64,000 nt of DNA from an uncultured Candidatus Melainabacteria bacterium (GCA_934757275.1 CAKVLN010000003.1:62001-126000), one strand, 5' to 3'. Numbered from the stretch's first letter, positions 8,784 through 17,100 are shown. Notes: a model not told the origin generated them from the sequence alone. Made by a program: numbers and translations.

Positions 8784-10630
8784 TGGAAAAATCAGTTTTA
8801 ATTAAAAAATTAAAAAATAAATTTAAATCAAAAGAAGAAAAATTTAAGAATTATTATAAAAAGAGTTATCATACATATCAATTCCTAAAAGATATTGCAG
8901 ACACAAAAACTCTTAAACCTTGCAAGGGTGAATTGCGAGAATATCAACTGAATTTGCTCGATTTCGGAAAAAATTGGTTTAAAGAATTTGAGAGAATCGA
9001 TATAAAATATTTTCTAATCAGCGGAAATCTTCTTGGCGCATACAGAAACAAAGGCTTCATTCCTTGGGACGATGATATAGATATCGGAATGATTAGAGAT
9101 GATTTTGATAAACTTATAGAATATTTGCAAAAAAACTGTTTAGAAGTTGATGTTAGCGATATTTCGTATACGAAAAGAAACAGAAGTTTTGTTATTAATG
9201 AATTTATAAGAAAGCACCCAAATCAGATGTCTTTTGCAATTTTTCCAACACACTTGCAAATATTGCAAGGTAACAATATGAAAAATCTTATGACATTGGA
9301 CATTCACCCTTATGATTATTATTCTGATGATTATACTGATGAAGAAATAAAAAAAGATATAAATTTAATCAAACGTCAAAAAACAAAAATAGATAATTTT
9401 GCAGAACTAAATAAATACTTAAAAGAATTAAGATTAAATAATAATAGAATTGGCGTAAAATCTAATAAAATTTATTATGGTTATGATAACTATGATATTA
9501 CGTTTATACCTTTTACTGATTGGTATAAGGCTGATGACATTTTACCTGTCCGAAAAAATGATTACGAAAATACGCAATGTTATATACCAAACAAACCAGA
9601 AAAATCTTTATTAATAAATTATGGTACAAATTATATGTCTATGCCAAAAGATATTATTTATAATTCACATATTGATTATAGAGAAAATTGCGAGGTTGTA
9701 AAACATAGTCTTGATAAACAAGTACTGCTAAAAAGACTAGAACGAAAATTTAGGTTTTCAAAAGAAAAAAAATATAAAGAGCTTTACAAAAAAACTAAAC
9801 CTTTAGCAGATTTAATGCTTGATATTGTTGACATAAAAACTGTTAAACCCTGCCAAGAAAAACGTCTTAGACAGTATCAATTAGATTGTGTTAAATTTGC
9901 AAAAAAAATGACAGATTTTTTTGATACTCATAATTTAGAATATTTTATAACATCAGGAACATTAATAGGTGTAGTTAGACATGGTGGCTTTGTACCTTGG
10001 GACGATGATTTTGATGTTGGAATGATGCGTAAAGATTATGAACGACTAAAATTAATCTTAAAAGAGAATTTTAAAACAATTGATATTTCTAAAATTTCTG
10101 TTTCAAAAGGTAATTCTATTCAAGTTATAGATTCAGCCTTAAAAAATAGCAATGGTGAAATATTATATTATAATGGTCCAAAATATACACAAATATATCA
10201 AGGCGAAAGTTTCAAAAATTGTAGATTGATAGAAGTATTTCCGCATGAATATTATAAAGACAATTATACTTTAGCTGAACACAAAAAATATATGTCAAAA
10301 ATCAAAAACCAACTCGGCTTAATTGATTCTTGGCAAGACATGACAGATTTTTTAAATTCGGAAATAAAAAACAATAAAAACGTAGTAGATAAAAGTAGCT
10401 TTATTTATTATGGCGTGGATAGTCTTGGAAGTTATATAGTTAATCCTACCGCTCCAATGAGTCAGGATATGATATTCCCTCGCAAAAAAGTAAAATTTGA
10501 GGGTTATGAATTTTGGGCGCCAAACAACCCTGACGGATATATTAAAGTTCAATATCCAAATTATTGGAATTTCCCTTCTAATTTTTCTATAGCACCATTA
10601 TTAGAAATAAAAACGAAACAAAAATCTTAA
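8783..10630 (+). CDS. Tandem LicD-family phosphotransferase (two LicD domains)
   Basis: LicD proteins transfer phosphorylcholine or related phospho-groups from CDP-activated donors to surface glycans. This 615-residue protein carries the LicD signature twice. The first is I-S-G-N-L-L-G-A-Y-R...P-W-D-D-D-I-D-I-G around residues 78-100, and the second T-S-G-T-L-I-G-V-V-R...P-W-D-D-D-F-D-V-G around residues 388-411. The acidic D-D-D-x-D cluster is the expected metal-binding catalytic site and is intact in both halves. Each half begins with similar lysine-rich leaders, so the gene arose by internal duplication. Single-domain LicD proteins are usually about 270 residues. The nearby TagD- and TagF-like genes suggest a CDP-alcohol-modified surface polymer as target. 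No export signal is seen. Confidence 0.85.
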   Translation: MEKSVLIKKLKNKFKSKEEKFKNYYKKSYHTYQFLKDIADTKTLKPCKGELREYQLNLLDFGKNWFKEFERIDIKYFLISGNLLGAYRNKGFIPWDDDIDIGMIRDDFDKLIEYLQKNCLEVDVSDISYTKRNRSFVINEFIRKHPNQMSFAIFPTHLQILQGNNMKNLMTLDIHPYDYYSDDYTDEEIKKDINLIKRQKTKIDNFAELNKYLKELRLNNNRIGVKSNKIYYGYDNYDITFIPFTDWYKADDILPVRKNDYENTQCYIPNKPEKSLLINYGTNYMSMPKDIIYNSHIDYRENCEVVKHSLDKQVLLKRLERKFRFSKEKKYKELYKKTKPLADLMLDIVDIKTVKPCQEKRLRQYQLDCVKFAKKMTDFFDTHNLEYFITSGTLIGVVRHGGFVPWDDDFDVGMMRKDYERLKLILKENFKTIDISKISVSKGNSIQVIDSALKNSNGEILYYNGPKYTQIYQGESFKNCRLIEVFPHEYYKDNYTLAEHKKYMSKIKNQLGLIDSWQDMTDFLNSEIKNNKNVVDKSSFIYYGVDSLGSYIVNPTAPMSQDMIFPRKKVKFEGYEFWAPNNPDGYIKVQYPNYWNFPSNFSIAPLLEIKTKQKS

Positions 10631-11389
10631 AAGTTTACGCTTTAATCTTTTTATAATCATGTGTTTGATATTTTTTTCATCACAAGTATTTTTGTTATGT
10701 TTGTTGACAACCTGACCGTATGGGTCAAATTCCCATCTAATATTGCGTTTGATAACTTTTGCCGGATTTCCTGCAATAATACAACCTTCTTCTTCAAATT
10801 TTTTATTAACAAGAGAACAAGCTCCGACAATACAATTTGAAGGAATTTGCGCACCTTTAATCAAAGTTACTCTTTGTGCTATCCAAACATCATCACCTAT
10901 TATAATATCTTCTGGCTCGTTGTATGGTAATTTTTCACCAACATTATAAATTGAATGCCCATCAGAGGTTCTGATTGTAAGTTCTCTGCCAAATTGCGCT
11001 CTTTTGCCAATTACGAGTTTGTGAGGTTTAAATCGCTCGTTATTGTTAATGATTACATTGAAGTTTGGTTGATTCAACCAAATTCCTTCATCAATAAAAC
11101 AACGCCCCCAACTAGCAACATAAATACTTGCCCTATTTACTTTTATTGGAGTCTTTTTAATTATACAAACAGCATTTTCTCCTGCTAATTCAATATTTGT
11201 ATCTTTGAATGCTATTGGCAACTCAATCTCTAAATAATTATTCACGCCATGAATTGAAACATTCAGACCATCTAACTTTCTCTTTAATCTTTTCTTTTTA
11301 CCGTTATATGTCACAAAGATTTTATTATTTTTACCTTGCGTTTTATACGGAAATAAATTGTTTATTATATTAAAAAACTTTTTTAACAT
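10601..11389 (-). CDS. Acyltransferase with left-handed beta-helix (hexapeptide repeats)
   Basis: A 262-residue protein of the serine/sugar O-acetyltransferase superfamily (LbH fold). Imperfect hexapeptide repeats run from about residue 120 to 210, including I-I-I-G-D-D-V-W-I-A-Q-R-V-T-L-I-K-G-A, then I-P-S-N-C-I-V-G-A-C-S-L-V and the closing I-I-A-G-N-P-A-K-V-I. It probably acetylates a sugar of the surface polymer built by this cluster. Its 3' end overlaps the convergent LicD gene by 30 bp, and its start lies 3 bp after the TagD-like gene, placing it in that minus-strand operon. The acceptor cannot be predicted. Confidence 0.85.
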   Translation of the reverse strand: MLKKFFNIINNLFPYKTQGKNNKIFVTYNGKKKRLKRKLDGLNVSIHGVNNYLEIELPIAFKDTNIELAGENAVCIIKKTPIKVNRASIYVASWGRCFIDEGIWLNQPNFNVIINNNERFKPHKLVIGKRAQFGRELTIRTSDGHSIYNVGEKLPYNEPEDIIIGDDVWIAQRVTLIKGAQIPSNCIVGACSLVNKKFEEEGCIIAGNPAKVIKRNIRWEFDPYGQVVNKHNKNTCDEKNIKHMIIKRLKRKLLRFLFRFYF

Positions 11390-11392
11390 AAC

Positions 11393-11854
11393 TTATTCCT
11401 CTACTGATACATCTTGTGAAAAATGATTATCTGCTTTTTGTTTTAATTTTTCGTAGTTTGAATAAATTCTATCCTTTAATGAAGATGATGAAACACCTTT
11501 CCCATAAGGGAAATACACTACAGTAACACCTAAATCTTTTAAATAATCATATTTCCCAGTCCAATCATCACCAACAACAAAAACATCAAAGTTCAGTTTT
11601 TTCACTTTTTCTCTATGATCTAAACTATGTTGAGGTATTACAATATCAGGATATTTTATTGCCTTCATCAACGCAATACGTTCTTCAAATGGAATAATAG
11701 GTTCAGATTTATAACTTGCTACAAGTTCATCAGTATTTACCCCGACAATTAGAATATCACCCAATGCACGAGCATATTCAATCATTTTCAAATGATTTAT
11801 ATGTAGCATATCAAATGTGCCTGATGTGTAAACTACAGTTTTATTTCCTATCAT
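11393..11854 (-). CDS. Glycerol-3-phosphate cytidylyltransferase-like nucleotidyltransferase (TagD family)
   Basis: A 153-residue cytidylyltransferase-fold protein. The signature is S-G-T-F-D-M-L-H-I-N-H-L near residues 11-22, a variant of the H-x-G-H motif with N for G. V-G-V-N-T-D-E, F-E-E-R-I-A-L and G-D-D-W-T-G-K follow, closely matching TagD/GCT proteins that make CDP-glycerol from CTP and glycerol-3-phosphate. The C-terminal S-S-S-S-L-K corresponds to the S-T-T-x-I-K loop of the family. A TagF-like CDP-glycerol transferase is encoded upstream, which supports CDP-glycerol as product. Other cytidylyl-activated alcohols remain possible. Confidence 0.82.
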   Translation of the reverse strand: MIGNKTVVYTSGTFDMLHINHLKMIEYARALGDILIVGVNTDELVASYKSEPIIPFEERIALMKAIKYPDIVIPQHSLDHREKVKKLNFDVFVVGDDWTGKYDYLKDLGVTVVYFPYGKGVSSSSLKDRIYSNYEKLKQKADNHFSQDVSVEE

Positions 11855-11886
11855 AATTTTATCCTCTTTGTGTTATCAACCTCCAT

Positions 11887-11947
11887 GAATAGGGAGGTCA
11901 CAGCTGTTAGTGAAGCTATGCTGAGCTTTACAGATGTGGGTGGGTTT
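11887..11947 (+). repeat. Repeat family B, copy 1 (diverged)
   Basis: It has the same order of blocks as the other B copies: TAGGGAGGTC, a CAG-containing middle, CTTGAG/CTGAGC, then TGTGGGTGGGT at the end. It lies in the 204-bp gap between the TagD-like gene and the class-V aminotransferase gene. Confidence 0.6.
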
Positions 11948-12009
11948 TGGTAAGTAAAAAGTTGTTTTAAAATTGCTTATTTCCACTTTGTTTCATTTTT
12001 TTTATTAAT

Positions 12010-12043
12010 ACCCTTCCCAACCTTCCCTAACAAGGGAAGGAGT
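12010..12043 (+). repeat. CCCTTCCC...GGGAAGG palindromic repeat, copy 1
   Basis: CCCTTCCCAACCTTCCCTAA followed by CAAGGGAAGG can fold on itself. The identical block is found at 18784-18816, where it is joined to a family B copy. Here it lies about 60 bp from B copy 1. Confidence 0.65.
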
Positions 12044-12058
12044 GTCAAGATTTGTTAA

Positions 12059-13138
12059 TCATTTTATCTCCTTCAATGTCAATTCCAAAGCTTTTAAGCA
12101 TTGATTAATTTCATTTTCGCCAATATTTCCATAGTTACCAATTCTGAATAATTTAGTTTTTAAATTTCCGCCTGATGGTGCTATTTCAATATCATATTTT
12201 TCTCGCATTATTTTTACCACAACTTCTGCATCTATATCATTTGTCATTACTGCACTTACGCAATTTGCAGGTGATTTAGCTAAAATCTTAAACCCAAGAG
12301 CTTCTAAGCCTTTTCGTAAAAACTCCGTATTTTTTTTGTATCGTGTTCTAAAATTTTCTAAACCTTCTTTTTGTATTTTTTCTAAGCGTTTTTCTAATTG
12401 ATTAACTAAGCTAACTGCTGGAGTAAAAGGGGTTTGACCTCTTTTTGCATTATTTACATAATCAAAAATGTCAAAATAGAAATTTCTCAAATCAGATTTT
12501 TGTGCAAATTCTAAAGCTTTTTCGTTAACAGAAAGAAAGCCTAAGCCCGGAGGAAGTGCAAATGCTTTTTGAGAAGCTGAAATAGCAACATCAACTCCCC
12601 ATTCATCTTGTAAAAATTCATCTGCCAGCAACCCACTTATGCAATCAACTACAAAAAGTGTTTTAGGAAATTGTTTTATAATTTCACCAATAGATTTTAT
12701 ATCTGTTAAAGCACCAGAAGAAGTTTCATTCAATGTAGCAAATACAACTTTTGTTTTTGGGTGTTGTTTTAATGTTTGCTCAACAATTTTAGGTTTTGGG
12801 CTTTCTCCAAAAGGTACCGAAATTTCAACAGTATTAATTCCATGTTTTTTGCAAATATCTCCCCAACGTTTACCAAAAGAACCTGCATTTATATAAATTG
12901 CCGTATTATCTTTGCTCAAGAAATTTGTAACTGCAGCTTCCATTACACCTGTACCAGATGATGCGGTTACTACTACTGTATTTTTTGTTTGAAAACAATA
13001 TTGCAAACCTTCAAAAATTTTAAACCATTTTGAAGTATAATCTGTAGTCCTCATATACTCTTGTGGTTGCGATGCAATTTCTAATATATCCCTCTCAACT
13101 TCTGTCGGCCCTAAAACCATTAATAATTTGTGCTTCAT
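12059..13138 (-). CDS. Class-V aminotransferase (alanine-glyoxylate/serine-pyruvate type)
   Basis: A 359-residue PLP enzyme of fold type I, class V. The N-terminal L-G-P-T-E-V and Y-M-R-T-T-D are typical of the alanine-glyoxylate/serine-pyruvate/2-aminoethylphosphonate branch, as are S-S-G-T-G-V-M-E-A-A (PLP phosphate loop), V-V-D-C-I-S-G-L and A-S-Q-K-A-F-A-L-P-P-G-L, which holds the Schiff-base lysine. It lies between the TagD-like and TagF-like genes, so a role in making an amino-alcohol or amino-sugar precursor of the surface polymer is plausible. Housekeeping serine or glyoxylate metabolism is the alternative. The substrate cannot be read from sequence. Confidence 0.85.
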   Translation of the reverse strand: MKHKLLMVLGPTEVERDILEIASQPQEYMRTTDYTSKWFKIFEGLQYCFQTKNTVVVTASSGTGVMEAAVTNFLSKDNTAIYINAGSFGKRWGDICKKHGINTVEISVPFGESPKPKIVEQTLKQHPKTKVVFATLNETSSGALTDIKSIGEIIKQFPKTLFVVDCISGLLADEFLQDEWGVDVAISASQKAFALPPGLGFLSVNEKALEFAQKSDLRNFYFDIFDYVNNAKRGQTPFTPAVSLVNQLEKRLEKIQKEGLENFRTRYKKNTEFLRKGLEALGFKILAKSPANCVSAVMTNDIDAEVVVKIMREKYDIEIAPSGGNLKTKLFRIGNYGNIGENEINQCLKALELTLKEIK

Positions 13139-13186
13139 AATAACATTGTAGCATGAATTTTTACAAAGAGCAGTTAGTTAAAAAGA

Positions 13187-14428
13187 TTAAAATAAAACTT
13201 TTGCCAAATCTTCAACAATAATTTCTGCCGAATTTGGATAATTCAAACCTTCTAAAAGCTCTAGTCGCTCTTGCTTTTTCTTATCATTTTTCTTAATCAA
13301 AACTTCTTCAAAAACTTTATTCATTTCTTCTAAATTATGTACATTATAATATGTTTCACATATTTTATTAACATTTTCATTCCCGTTAAAATACTCTGAC
13401 ACAAGGTGTATACAAGGTTGTTTTGTAAAAAAATATTCTGTCAAAAAAGACCCGCAATCAGTTATCATAGCACGAGATTGTTGAAACAATTGCATATAAT
13501 CACCATCTTCACACACTACACCTATTTCATGCCAGCGTCTATAATACTCATCAGCATCATTTTTTGACATATAACCAGATTTTAAAAGAAAGTTATACAG
13601 ACAAGGGTGGGGTTTAAAAACCCAATTTAATTCAGAATGTTTTTCCGCAAATTCAAGTATTTCATATCCGTTCCAATCAAAAGTCGAATACCTTAAATTT
13701 TCACCACAAACAGTCCAATGCGGTGCATAAATTACATATTTTTGTTCTTTTTCATTTTTGTTATACAAGTAAAAATCTAATTGTGGGTGTCCTGCGATAA
13801 CAAGTTTTTCACCTTTGTCATACATATTTGGAGCATAATTTTTTCTAATAATTTCATCAGGAACATAATATTTATAAATATATCGATGAAACCTCAAATC
13901 ATACTCTATCGGGTTATCAATGTCCGAAATATAATAAGGAACGTAATACGTTAAGGTAAACTTTGAGCAAACTACAGGACCTTGAGAGGTTTCTACATAC
14001 CAAGGGTGTTGGTAAATTATAATATCTGGTTTCGGACTCATTTTTTCAAACGGAATAAATGCATCTTTTTCTAAATCATAAGCACACTGCACCTTCATTC
14101 CTTTTGTTTTGAAAAATTCATACGTTTTTCTAATATCATCAATTGTTTGATAATTAAAATTATTTTTAGGTGCATTGCATTTTGTAACAAAAATACAAGG
14201 GGAAAAGCGTTCATCTTTTTCCATCAAATCATAAACACTTTGACACTTCCATTTTGCAGAATCATACACATAAAAAGCAACTTTTAACTGAGTTTTACCT
14301 CTTAATTTTGCCCTAACTTTTTTTTGGTTTCTTTTTATATATTTAAGATTTTGTTCGATTTTTTTATTATAAAAAAAATCTTTCCCAAATCTCAATATTT
14401 TACCAATTTTTTCATAGTCTATATACAT
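13187..14428 (-). CDS. CDP-glycerol glycerophosphotransferase-like protein (TagB/TagF family)
   Basis: This 413-residue protein resembles the C-terminal catalytic part of teichoic-acid polymerases. Landmarks are Y-A-P-H-W-T near residue 240, F-K-P-H-P-C-L in the middle, and the D-C-G-S-F-L-T-E-Y-F-F nucleotide-site segment, counterpart of the D-Y-S-S motif. Such enzymes add glycerol-phosphate from CDP-glycerol to lipid-linked sugars at the inner face of the membrane. The basic N-terminus (many K/R in the first 50 residues) could aid membrane association. With the TagD-like gene it forms a minimal CDP-glycerol pathway, notable in a lineage with a Gram-negative-type envelope. The acceptor is unknown. 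Confidence 0.8.
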   Translation of the reverse strand: MYIDYEKIGKILRFGKDFFYNKKIEQNLKYIKRNQKKVRAKLRGKTQLKVAFYVYDSAKWKCQSVYDLMEKDERFSPCIFVTKCNAPKNNFNYQTIDDIRKTYEFFKTKGMKVQCAYDLEKDAFIPFEKMSPKPDIIIYQHPWYVETSQGPVVCSKFTLTYYVPYYISDIDNPIEYDLRFHRYIYKYYVPDEIIRKNYAPNMYDKGEKLVIAGHPQLDFYLYNKNEKEQKYVIYAPHWTVCGENLRYSTFDWNGYEILEFAEKHSELNWVFKPHPCLYNFLLKSGYMSKNDADEYYRRWHEIGVVCEDGDYMQLFQQSRAMITDCGSFLTEYFFTKQPCIHLVSEYFNGNENVNKICETYYNVHNLEEMNKVFEEVLIKKNDKKKQERLELLEGLNYPNSAEIIVEDLAKVLF

Positions 14429-14445
14429 ATATTAATTATAGTATT

Positions 14446-14898
14446 TTATCTTGCATATTGCAAAATGTAGAAGCCTGAATTTTCAAACTCTTGTTTTACG
14501 CCCGTTAATTTAAAGCCCAGTTTTTCGTAAAACTCTCTTGCCGGTATATTTTTGTCCAAAACCCAGAAATAAATAGGTTTACCCATTTTTATAAACTCGT
14601 TCATGACATAAGTTCCAATGCCTTCGCCTTGGAAAAATTTGTCTACATAAAAATCACTAATCGTGATTTTATCCTCTGCAACCTCTGCATTTATCATTGC
14701 TTTTACTATGCCATCGTCATAGACATACATATTATCTAGCGCATGAGGTTTTCTGAAACCTTCTGCCTCTGAAAGCACTTGAATTACATTAAAAGAAACG
14801 TGGTCATTTTTGAAGATGTCACGATAAGTGTGTCTTTTTGTAAAAACTATAATTTCTGCAATTCTTGCAATATCTTTTTCTTCCGCTTTTCTAAGCAT
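14446..14898 (-). CDS. GNAT-family N-acetyltransferase
   Basis: A 150-residue protein with the GNAT layout: an N-terminal strand M-L-R-K-A-E-E-K-D-I-A-R-I, a central strand ending in I-S-D-F-Y-V-D, the acetyl-CoA pyrophosphate loop F-F-Q-G-E-G-I-G-T-Y near residue 93 (Q/R-x-x-G-x-G/A form), and the C-terminal A-R-E-F-Y-E-K-L-G-F. It sits at the upstream end of the minus-strand surface-polymer genes, 17 bp from the TagF-like gene. The substrate, whether a small molecule or a protein amine, is not predictable. Confidence 0.85.
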   Translation of the reverse strand: MLRKAEEKDIARIAEIIVFTKRHTYRDIFKNDHVSFNVIQVLSEAEGFRKPHALDNMYVYDDGIVKAMINAEVAEDKITISDFYVDKFFQGEGIGTYVMNEFIKMGKPIYFWVLDKNIPAREFYEKLGFKLTGVKQEFENSGFYILQYAR

Positions 14899-14985
14899 TG
14901 TTTGCTCCTAAACTTTTCTCATAATTTTAGTATACCACTAGCAAAAAATATTTTTACGAGTTTATAAATAAGTATCTAAAACATT

Positions 14986-15867
14986 ATGCAAATCTCAACA
15001 TCACAAAATAGAAACAACTTGTCATATAAAGGTGGGTTAAAGTCCTTGAATGCTTTAAACCCAATTTCATACTACGCAAATAATTATTTCAAAAAATCTG
15101 CAAGAATTTCTAACAAGAATTTTTCACCAATTAGCGAAGCACTTCACGGCAAAATTAAAAAAATTAATCTAGGCAAAATTTCTGCGTGGGATATTAACCC
15201 CGAAAACTCTAAAGACTACATTTTCTTTTTGCATGGTATGTCACAAAATGTAAGCAATTACCAACCGCTCTACGAAGTTGCGCTCAAAAACAAAAAGGCT
15301 ATTTTTGCAGTTGAATACAGAAGTTATGGAGAAAACAAACCTGCCAGACTTTCAGAAGACAAATTACGAAATGATGTTGAAAAAGCTTATAAATATTTAA
15401 CCGAAGAAAAAAATATTAAGCCCGAAAACATTATTGTAATGGGACATAGCATGGGCGGAGCATTAGCAACTGATTGTGCGAGCAAGCACAAGGACATTAA
15501 CACGCTCGTTTTACTTTCGCCAATTAGAAGTATGACAAGCATTGGCAAAAAATTCTTTTTAAATAAAAATTTAGGCATAGGAGTACCTAAAAAAGTAAAT
15601 AAGTTTACAGAATATTGTAAACCTCTTAAATGGCTTTTAAATCTTCGTTTTAACTCTCAAAAGAAGATGGCAAAAGTCGAAACTCCGACATTTATTCTAC
15701 AATCAAAAAACGACTCCGTAACCTTAATGAGCGGAGCAAAAAAACTTGCCGAAACTGCAAAAGCAAAAGGAATTTTGAAAGACTTTTTAATATTTCCACT
15801 TGGCGGACACAAGGTTGATAGTAAAAAAGTTGAGGCAGTGGACAAAATTTTAGAAAGGATTAAGTAA
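14986..15867 (+). CDS. Alpha/beta hydrolase (serine aminopeptidase/lysophospholipase-like)
   Basis: A 293-residue alpha/beta-hydrolase. The nucleophile elbow G-H-S-M-G-G places the catalytic serine at residue 155. A later S-K-N-D-S-V-T supplies the acid and F-P-L-G-G-H the histidine, so the triad is complete. F-F-L-H-G-M-S-Q-N near residue 83 is the oxyanion-hole segment. The N-terminus M-Q-I-S-T...N-L-S-Y-K-G-G carries the short motif shared with five other proteins here. The stop codon overlaps the start of the CheR-like gene (TAATG), a two-gene operon. It could be an esterase, lipase or peptidase. Confidence 0.85.
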   Translation: MQISTSQNRNNLSYKGGLKSLNALNPISYYANNYFKKSARISNKNFSPISEALHGKIKKINLGKISAWDINPENSKDYIFFLHGMSQNVSNYQPLYEVALKNKKAIFAVEYRSYGENKPARLSEDKLRNDVEKAYKYLTEEKNIKPENIIVMGHSMGGALATDCASKHKDINTLVLLSPIRSMTSIGKKFFLNKNLGIGVPKKVNKFTEYCKPLKWLLNLRFNSQKKMAKVETPTFILQSKNDSVTLMSGAKKLAETAKAKGILKDFLIFPLGGHKVDSKKVEAVDKILERIK

Positions 15868-16628
15868 TGCAAATAAATTCTATACATAATAATTTCACAC
15901 CGAATTTTCAATCGACTTGCAGAAGGTATAAAACCAAAGACGGCGAGGAGTTTGGGTGTTATACAACATTTTTTAGAGATGATTTAGATTGGGAAAAATT
16001 CGCAAAATATGAAACAGAGCATTTTAAAGATAAGGACAAAGTTAACGTGATGATGTTTGCATCTTCTGACGGTTCAGAAGCTTATTCAAATATCATTTCG
16101 TTGTTTGAAGGTCCAGCCGCAAAGAGAAACGAAAATGATGTCAAAAAGTTTTTCCCTATACAAGCCTATGATATTGATGAAGAGATTGTAAAAGCGGCTC
16201 AAAGTGGCTATATTGTGGGAAGTTATTCTGATATAGTGGAAACCGCCTGTAGGAGCGACGATTATCGAGAATATTTTAATATTACAGACAAGGTATTAAA
16301 CATCAAAGACGATATGAGCTTTATGGGGGCTAAAGCTTTACAGGCTAGCAAAAAATTGACCGATAACGTAAAGTTCAATCTTGGCGACATGTTTGAGAAA
16401 GTGAAAACAATTAAAGATGATTCAAATACTGTCGTTATGTGCAGAAATATTTTGGGATATTTTTTGGACGATAAGATAGAAGAATTTGTGCAACTTACTT
16501 CAAAGTTTTTAAACAAAGATAGCTTATTTGTAATTGGCGATTATGATAGAGAGTTTATGGATATTGATGCAGTTCTACAAAAATTTAACTTTAAAAAAGT
16601 TTTGAAGAATGTTTATAAAAAAGTTTAA
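15867..16628 (+). CDS. CheR-like SAM-dependent methyltransferase lacking the CheR N-terminal domain
   Basis: This 253-residue protein matches the catalytic half of chemotaxis methyltransferases. T-T-F-F-R (residues 33-37) corresponds to the start of the CheR catalytic domain. F-A-S-S-D-G-S-E-A-Y-S (65-74) replaces the G-C-S-T-G-E-E-P-Y-S SAM loop. A-Y-D-I-D (100-104) is the acidic ribose-binding motif, and V-V-M-C-R-N-I-L-G-Y-F (189-199) matches the C-R-N-V-L-I-Y-F block. The CheR helical N-terminal domain is absent, and no che receptor or CheB gene is nearby. It is translationally coupled to the hydrolase and has the N-terminal T-P-N-F-Q-S motif. The substrate is unknown, and classical chemotaxis seems unlikely. 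Confidence 0.75.
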   Translation: MQINSIHNNFTPNFQSTCRRYKTKDGEEFGCYTTFFRDDLDWEKFAKYETEHFKDKDKVNVMMFASSDGSEAYSNIISLFEGPAAKRNENDVKKFFPIQAYDIDEEIVKAAQSGYIVGSYSDIVETACRSDDYREYFNITDKVLNIKDDMSFMGAKALQASKKLTDNVKFNLGDMFEKVKTIKDDSNTVVMCRNILGYFLDDKIEEFVQLTSKFLNKDSLFVIGDYDREFMDIDAVLQKFNFKKVLKNVYKKV

Positions 16629-16646
16629 GAGTTTTAATTATTGATA

Positions 16647-16767
16647 TTGTTGGGCTAAAAGCCCAACCTACTGGAGCTTTCACGTCCAGTCATTACGAGG
16701 AGCGTGAGCGACGAAGTAATCTATCTTGAGGTTAAGCAGAGTAGGTTGGGCATACCTGCCCAACAAG
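16647..16767 (+). repeat. Repeat family A, copy 1 (full length)
   Basis: A ~120-bp palindromic element. The left hairpin is GTTGGGC-taaaa-GCCCAAC, the right hairpin GTTGGGC-atacct-GCCCAAC, and the inner arms CCAACCTACT and AGTAGGTTGG are complementary. The centre holds CATTACGAGGAGCGTGAGC followed by GACGAAGTAAT, itself an inverted repeat. It has no coding capacity. Confidence 0.85.
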
Positions 16768-16792
16768 GATTATAAAACCCTCCACGCCTTCT

Positions 16793-16893
16793 ACACCCTC
16801 ACCCGAGGGAGGGCGTGAACTGCGTTTGTTGAGCGACTTTAGTTCCCTCCCCTTTTATAAATTTTACATGGGGAGGGGCAGGGGAGAGGGTGT
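16793..16893. repeat. ~100-bp element with 8-bp inverted ends
   Basis: It starts ACACCCTC (16793-16800) and ends GAGGGTGT (16886-16893). It contains further C-rich and G-rich complementary blocks (TTCCCTCCCC and GGGGAGGGG) around an AT-rich centre. It lies directly between repeat A copy 1 and a diverged B copy, so nearly all of 16629-17020 is repeat DNA. Confidence 0.6.
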
Positions 16894-16914
16894 TATATCC
16901 TTAAAAGTCCAACC

Positions 16915-16980
16915 CTCACCCGTATCCGTAACGTTCGGCAGAGCCTTACTAACGGCTACGACCTCTCCCATTGAGAGGTT
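16915..16980 (-). repeat. Repeat family B, inverted and diverged copy
   Basis: The block order (ACCCGTATCCGTAACGTTCG, GAGCCTT, CTACGACCTC, ending near GAGAGG) matches the reverse orientation of the B copies at 38819 and 46862, with many substitutions. Confidence 0.5.
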
Positions 16981-17026
16981 AATTGTATACATTCTTTACA
17001 ATCTCTATAAATATCTTAAAAACATG

Positions 17027-17057
17027 TTGAATAAAAAAAAAAAAATGATACTATATT
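17027..17057 (+). promoter_or_regulatory. Candidate promoter containing a 13-A tract, upstream of the pilin-like gene
   Basis: TTGAAT (17027-17032) and TATATT (17052-17057) are separated by 19 bp, most of it an uninterrupted run of 13 As (17033-17045). The spacer is longer than the optimal 17. The promoter assignment is tentative. Confidence 0.35.
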
Positions 17058-17100
17058 GGTACTTTATTAAAGTATTTTTACGAGAAAGTGAGAGGTATCT

